DNA from: Mycobacterium sp. IS-836
Lineage (GTDB): Bacteria; Actinomycetota; Actinomycetes; Mycobacteriales; Mycobacteriaceae
Direction: 5' to 3'
NCBI RefSeq assembly: GCF_001954275.1
Contig: NZ_MBEU01000062.1
Coordinates: forward strand, 62,001-126,000
DNA: 64,000 nucleotides
The position numbers and the translations under genes are program-made. How positions within the stretch are numbered: the stretch's first letter is position 1; every line of letters begins with the position of its first letter. Below the pieces are notes generated by a model. That model did no database searches, was not told the DNA's origin, and worked only from the letters and a program-made list of their open reading frames with translations. Below, one piece after another: positions 63,700 to 64,000 of the stretch.

Positions 63700-64000
63700 C
63701 GAGGACGTCCGTCTGCGGCTCGATATCGCCTACGACGGAACGGATTTCGCGGGCTGGGCAACCCAGGCCGGGCAGCGAACCGTCGCCGGCGTTCTCGATG
63801 AGGCGCTGACGACGGTTTTCCGCACCCCGGTGCGGCTGCGCGCCGCCGGGCGCACCGACACCGGCGTGCACGCCACCGGGCAGGTGGCACACGTCGACGT
63901 CCCGGACGACGCGCTGCCGAACGCGTACCCGCGCGCACGTCCCCGCAAGCGGGAGGTACCCCCACACACCGGCGAGCCCGAGTTTTTGCCGCTGCTGCGG
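63671..64000 (+). CDS. truA: tRNA pseudouridine synthase A, N-terminal part
   Basis: The window ends inside this gene. From ATG 63671 (inside rplQ, another frame) it reads [40 protein letters not shown] and [20 protein letters not shown]; the catalytic Asp is in [11 protein letters not shown]. It modifies U38-40 of tRNA anticodon stems. After LPNAYPR the segment [17 protein letters not shown] looks like an in-frame insertion caused by the palindrome at 63942-63953. The gene follows rplQ as in Mtb. Confidence 0.88.
   Translation, partial: MRATEPPTVSEDVRLRLDIAYDGTDFAGWATQAGQRTVAGVLDEALTTVFRTPVRLRAAGRTDTGVHATGQVAHVDVPDDALPNAYPRARPRKREVPPHTGEPEFLPLLR
63942..63953. repeat. Short palindrome inside truA
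   Basis: CCCGC-AA-GCGGG (63942-63953) is followed by AGGTACCCCCAC. The unit looks like a dispersed mycobacterial palindrome with a GAGGTACCCCC tail, recognised from memory. It lies inside the truA reading frame and keeps it open. Confidence 0.4.

Overview
The window comes from a high-GC actinobacterium and is almost certainly a slow-growing, non-tuberculous Mycobacterium. The evidence is the gene order of the S10/spc/alpha ribosomal loci, a sigL-rslA pair beside map, mycobacterial methyltransferase paralogues, a 13E12-type HNH protein, an LpqH-like lipoprotein and an mmsA-fadE9-mmsB block. The species cannot be fixed from the sequence alone. Names of M. tuberculosis (Mtb) counterparts come from memory of that genome; no search was run.

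The backbone is the ribosomal superoperon, cut into four pieces by accessory DNA. (1) rplP(partial)-rpmC-rpsQ lies at 1-831. (2) rplN-rplX-rplE-rpsN-rpsH-rplF-rplR-rpsE-rpmD-rplO lies at 12623-16778. (3) secY-adk-map lies at 36040-38713. (4) infA-rpmJ-rpsM-rpsK-rpsD-rpoA-rplQ-truA(partial) lies at 60021-64000. As remembered, in Mtb piece 4, with rmlB/rmlC and the neighbouring F420-type oxidoreductase, sits far away on the chromosome. Here it follows the mmsB-fadE9-mmsA neighbourhood, so the window shows a different and possibly ancestral arrangement.

Insert A (0.9-12.4 kb) holds a type I sulfatase, a lipoprotein, four DUF4436 membrane-protein paralogues, a divergent orphan phosphate-binding protein (pstS), a formylglycine-generating enzyme that should activate the sulfatase, a 13E12/HNH protein and a DinB-like protein. 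Insert B (16.8-36 kb) holds an LLM flavin oxidoreductase and sppA. It also holds five related SAM methyltransferases in two groups, an SDR/MDR/DapB-like dehydrogenase group and a TetR-P450 pair. The rest is a methyltransferase, an AraC regulator, an MBL hydrolase, a fucA-serA2-xylB carbohydrate group and an acetyltransferase with a GyrA-like N-terminus.

Insert C (38.7-59.8 kb) starts with sigL-rslA, the sigma gene having an apparent ECF-type promoter of its own. Next is an unusual four-gene set (ThDP enzyme, SRPBCC protein, KAS III-like enzyme with Asn at the usual His position, PLP aminotransferase) that looks like a small biosynthetic pathway. Then come a MarR regulator, a DinB-like protein, the valine-catabolic mmsA-fadE9-mmsB operon, and a TetR/oxidoreductase pair with two well-formed operators. 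A tight five-gene operon follows: ECF sigma factor, Rieske protein with an anti-sigma-like N-terminus, cupredoxin lipoprotein, Tat-exported metallophosphoesterase, membrane protein. An LpqH-like lipoprotein and the rmlB/rmlC rhamnose genes close the insert.

The two strongest candidates for an undescribed system are the sigma/Rieske/cupredoxin operon (52904-55939) and the ThDP/SRPBCC/KAS III/aminotransferase cluster (40206-44652). No tRNA, rRNA, CRISPR array, insertion sequence with a transposase, or prophage was seen. No gap longer than 300 bases lacks a gene; the largest is about 290 bases before the TetR gene at 26059.
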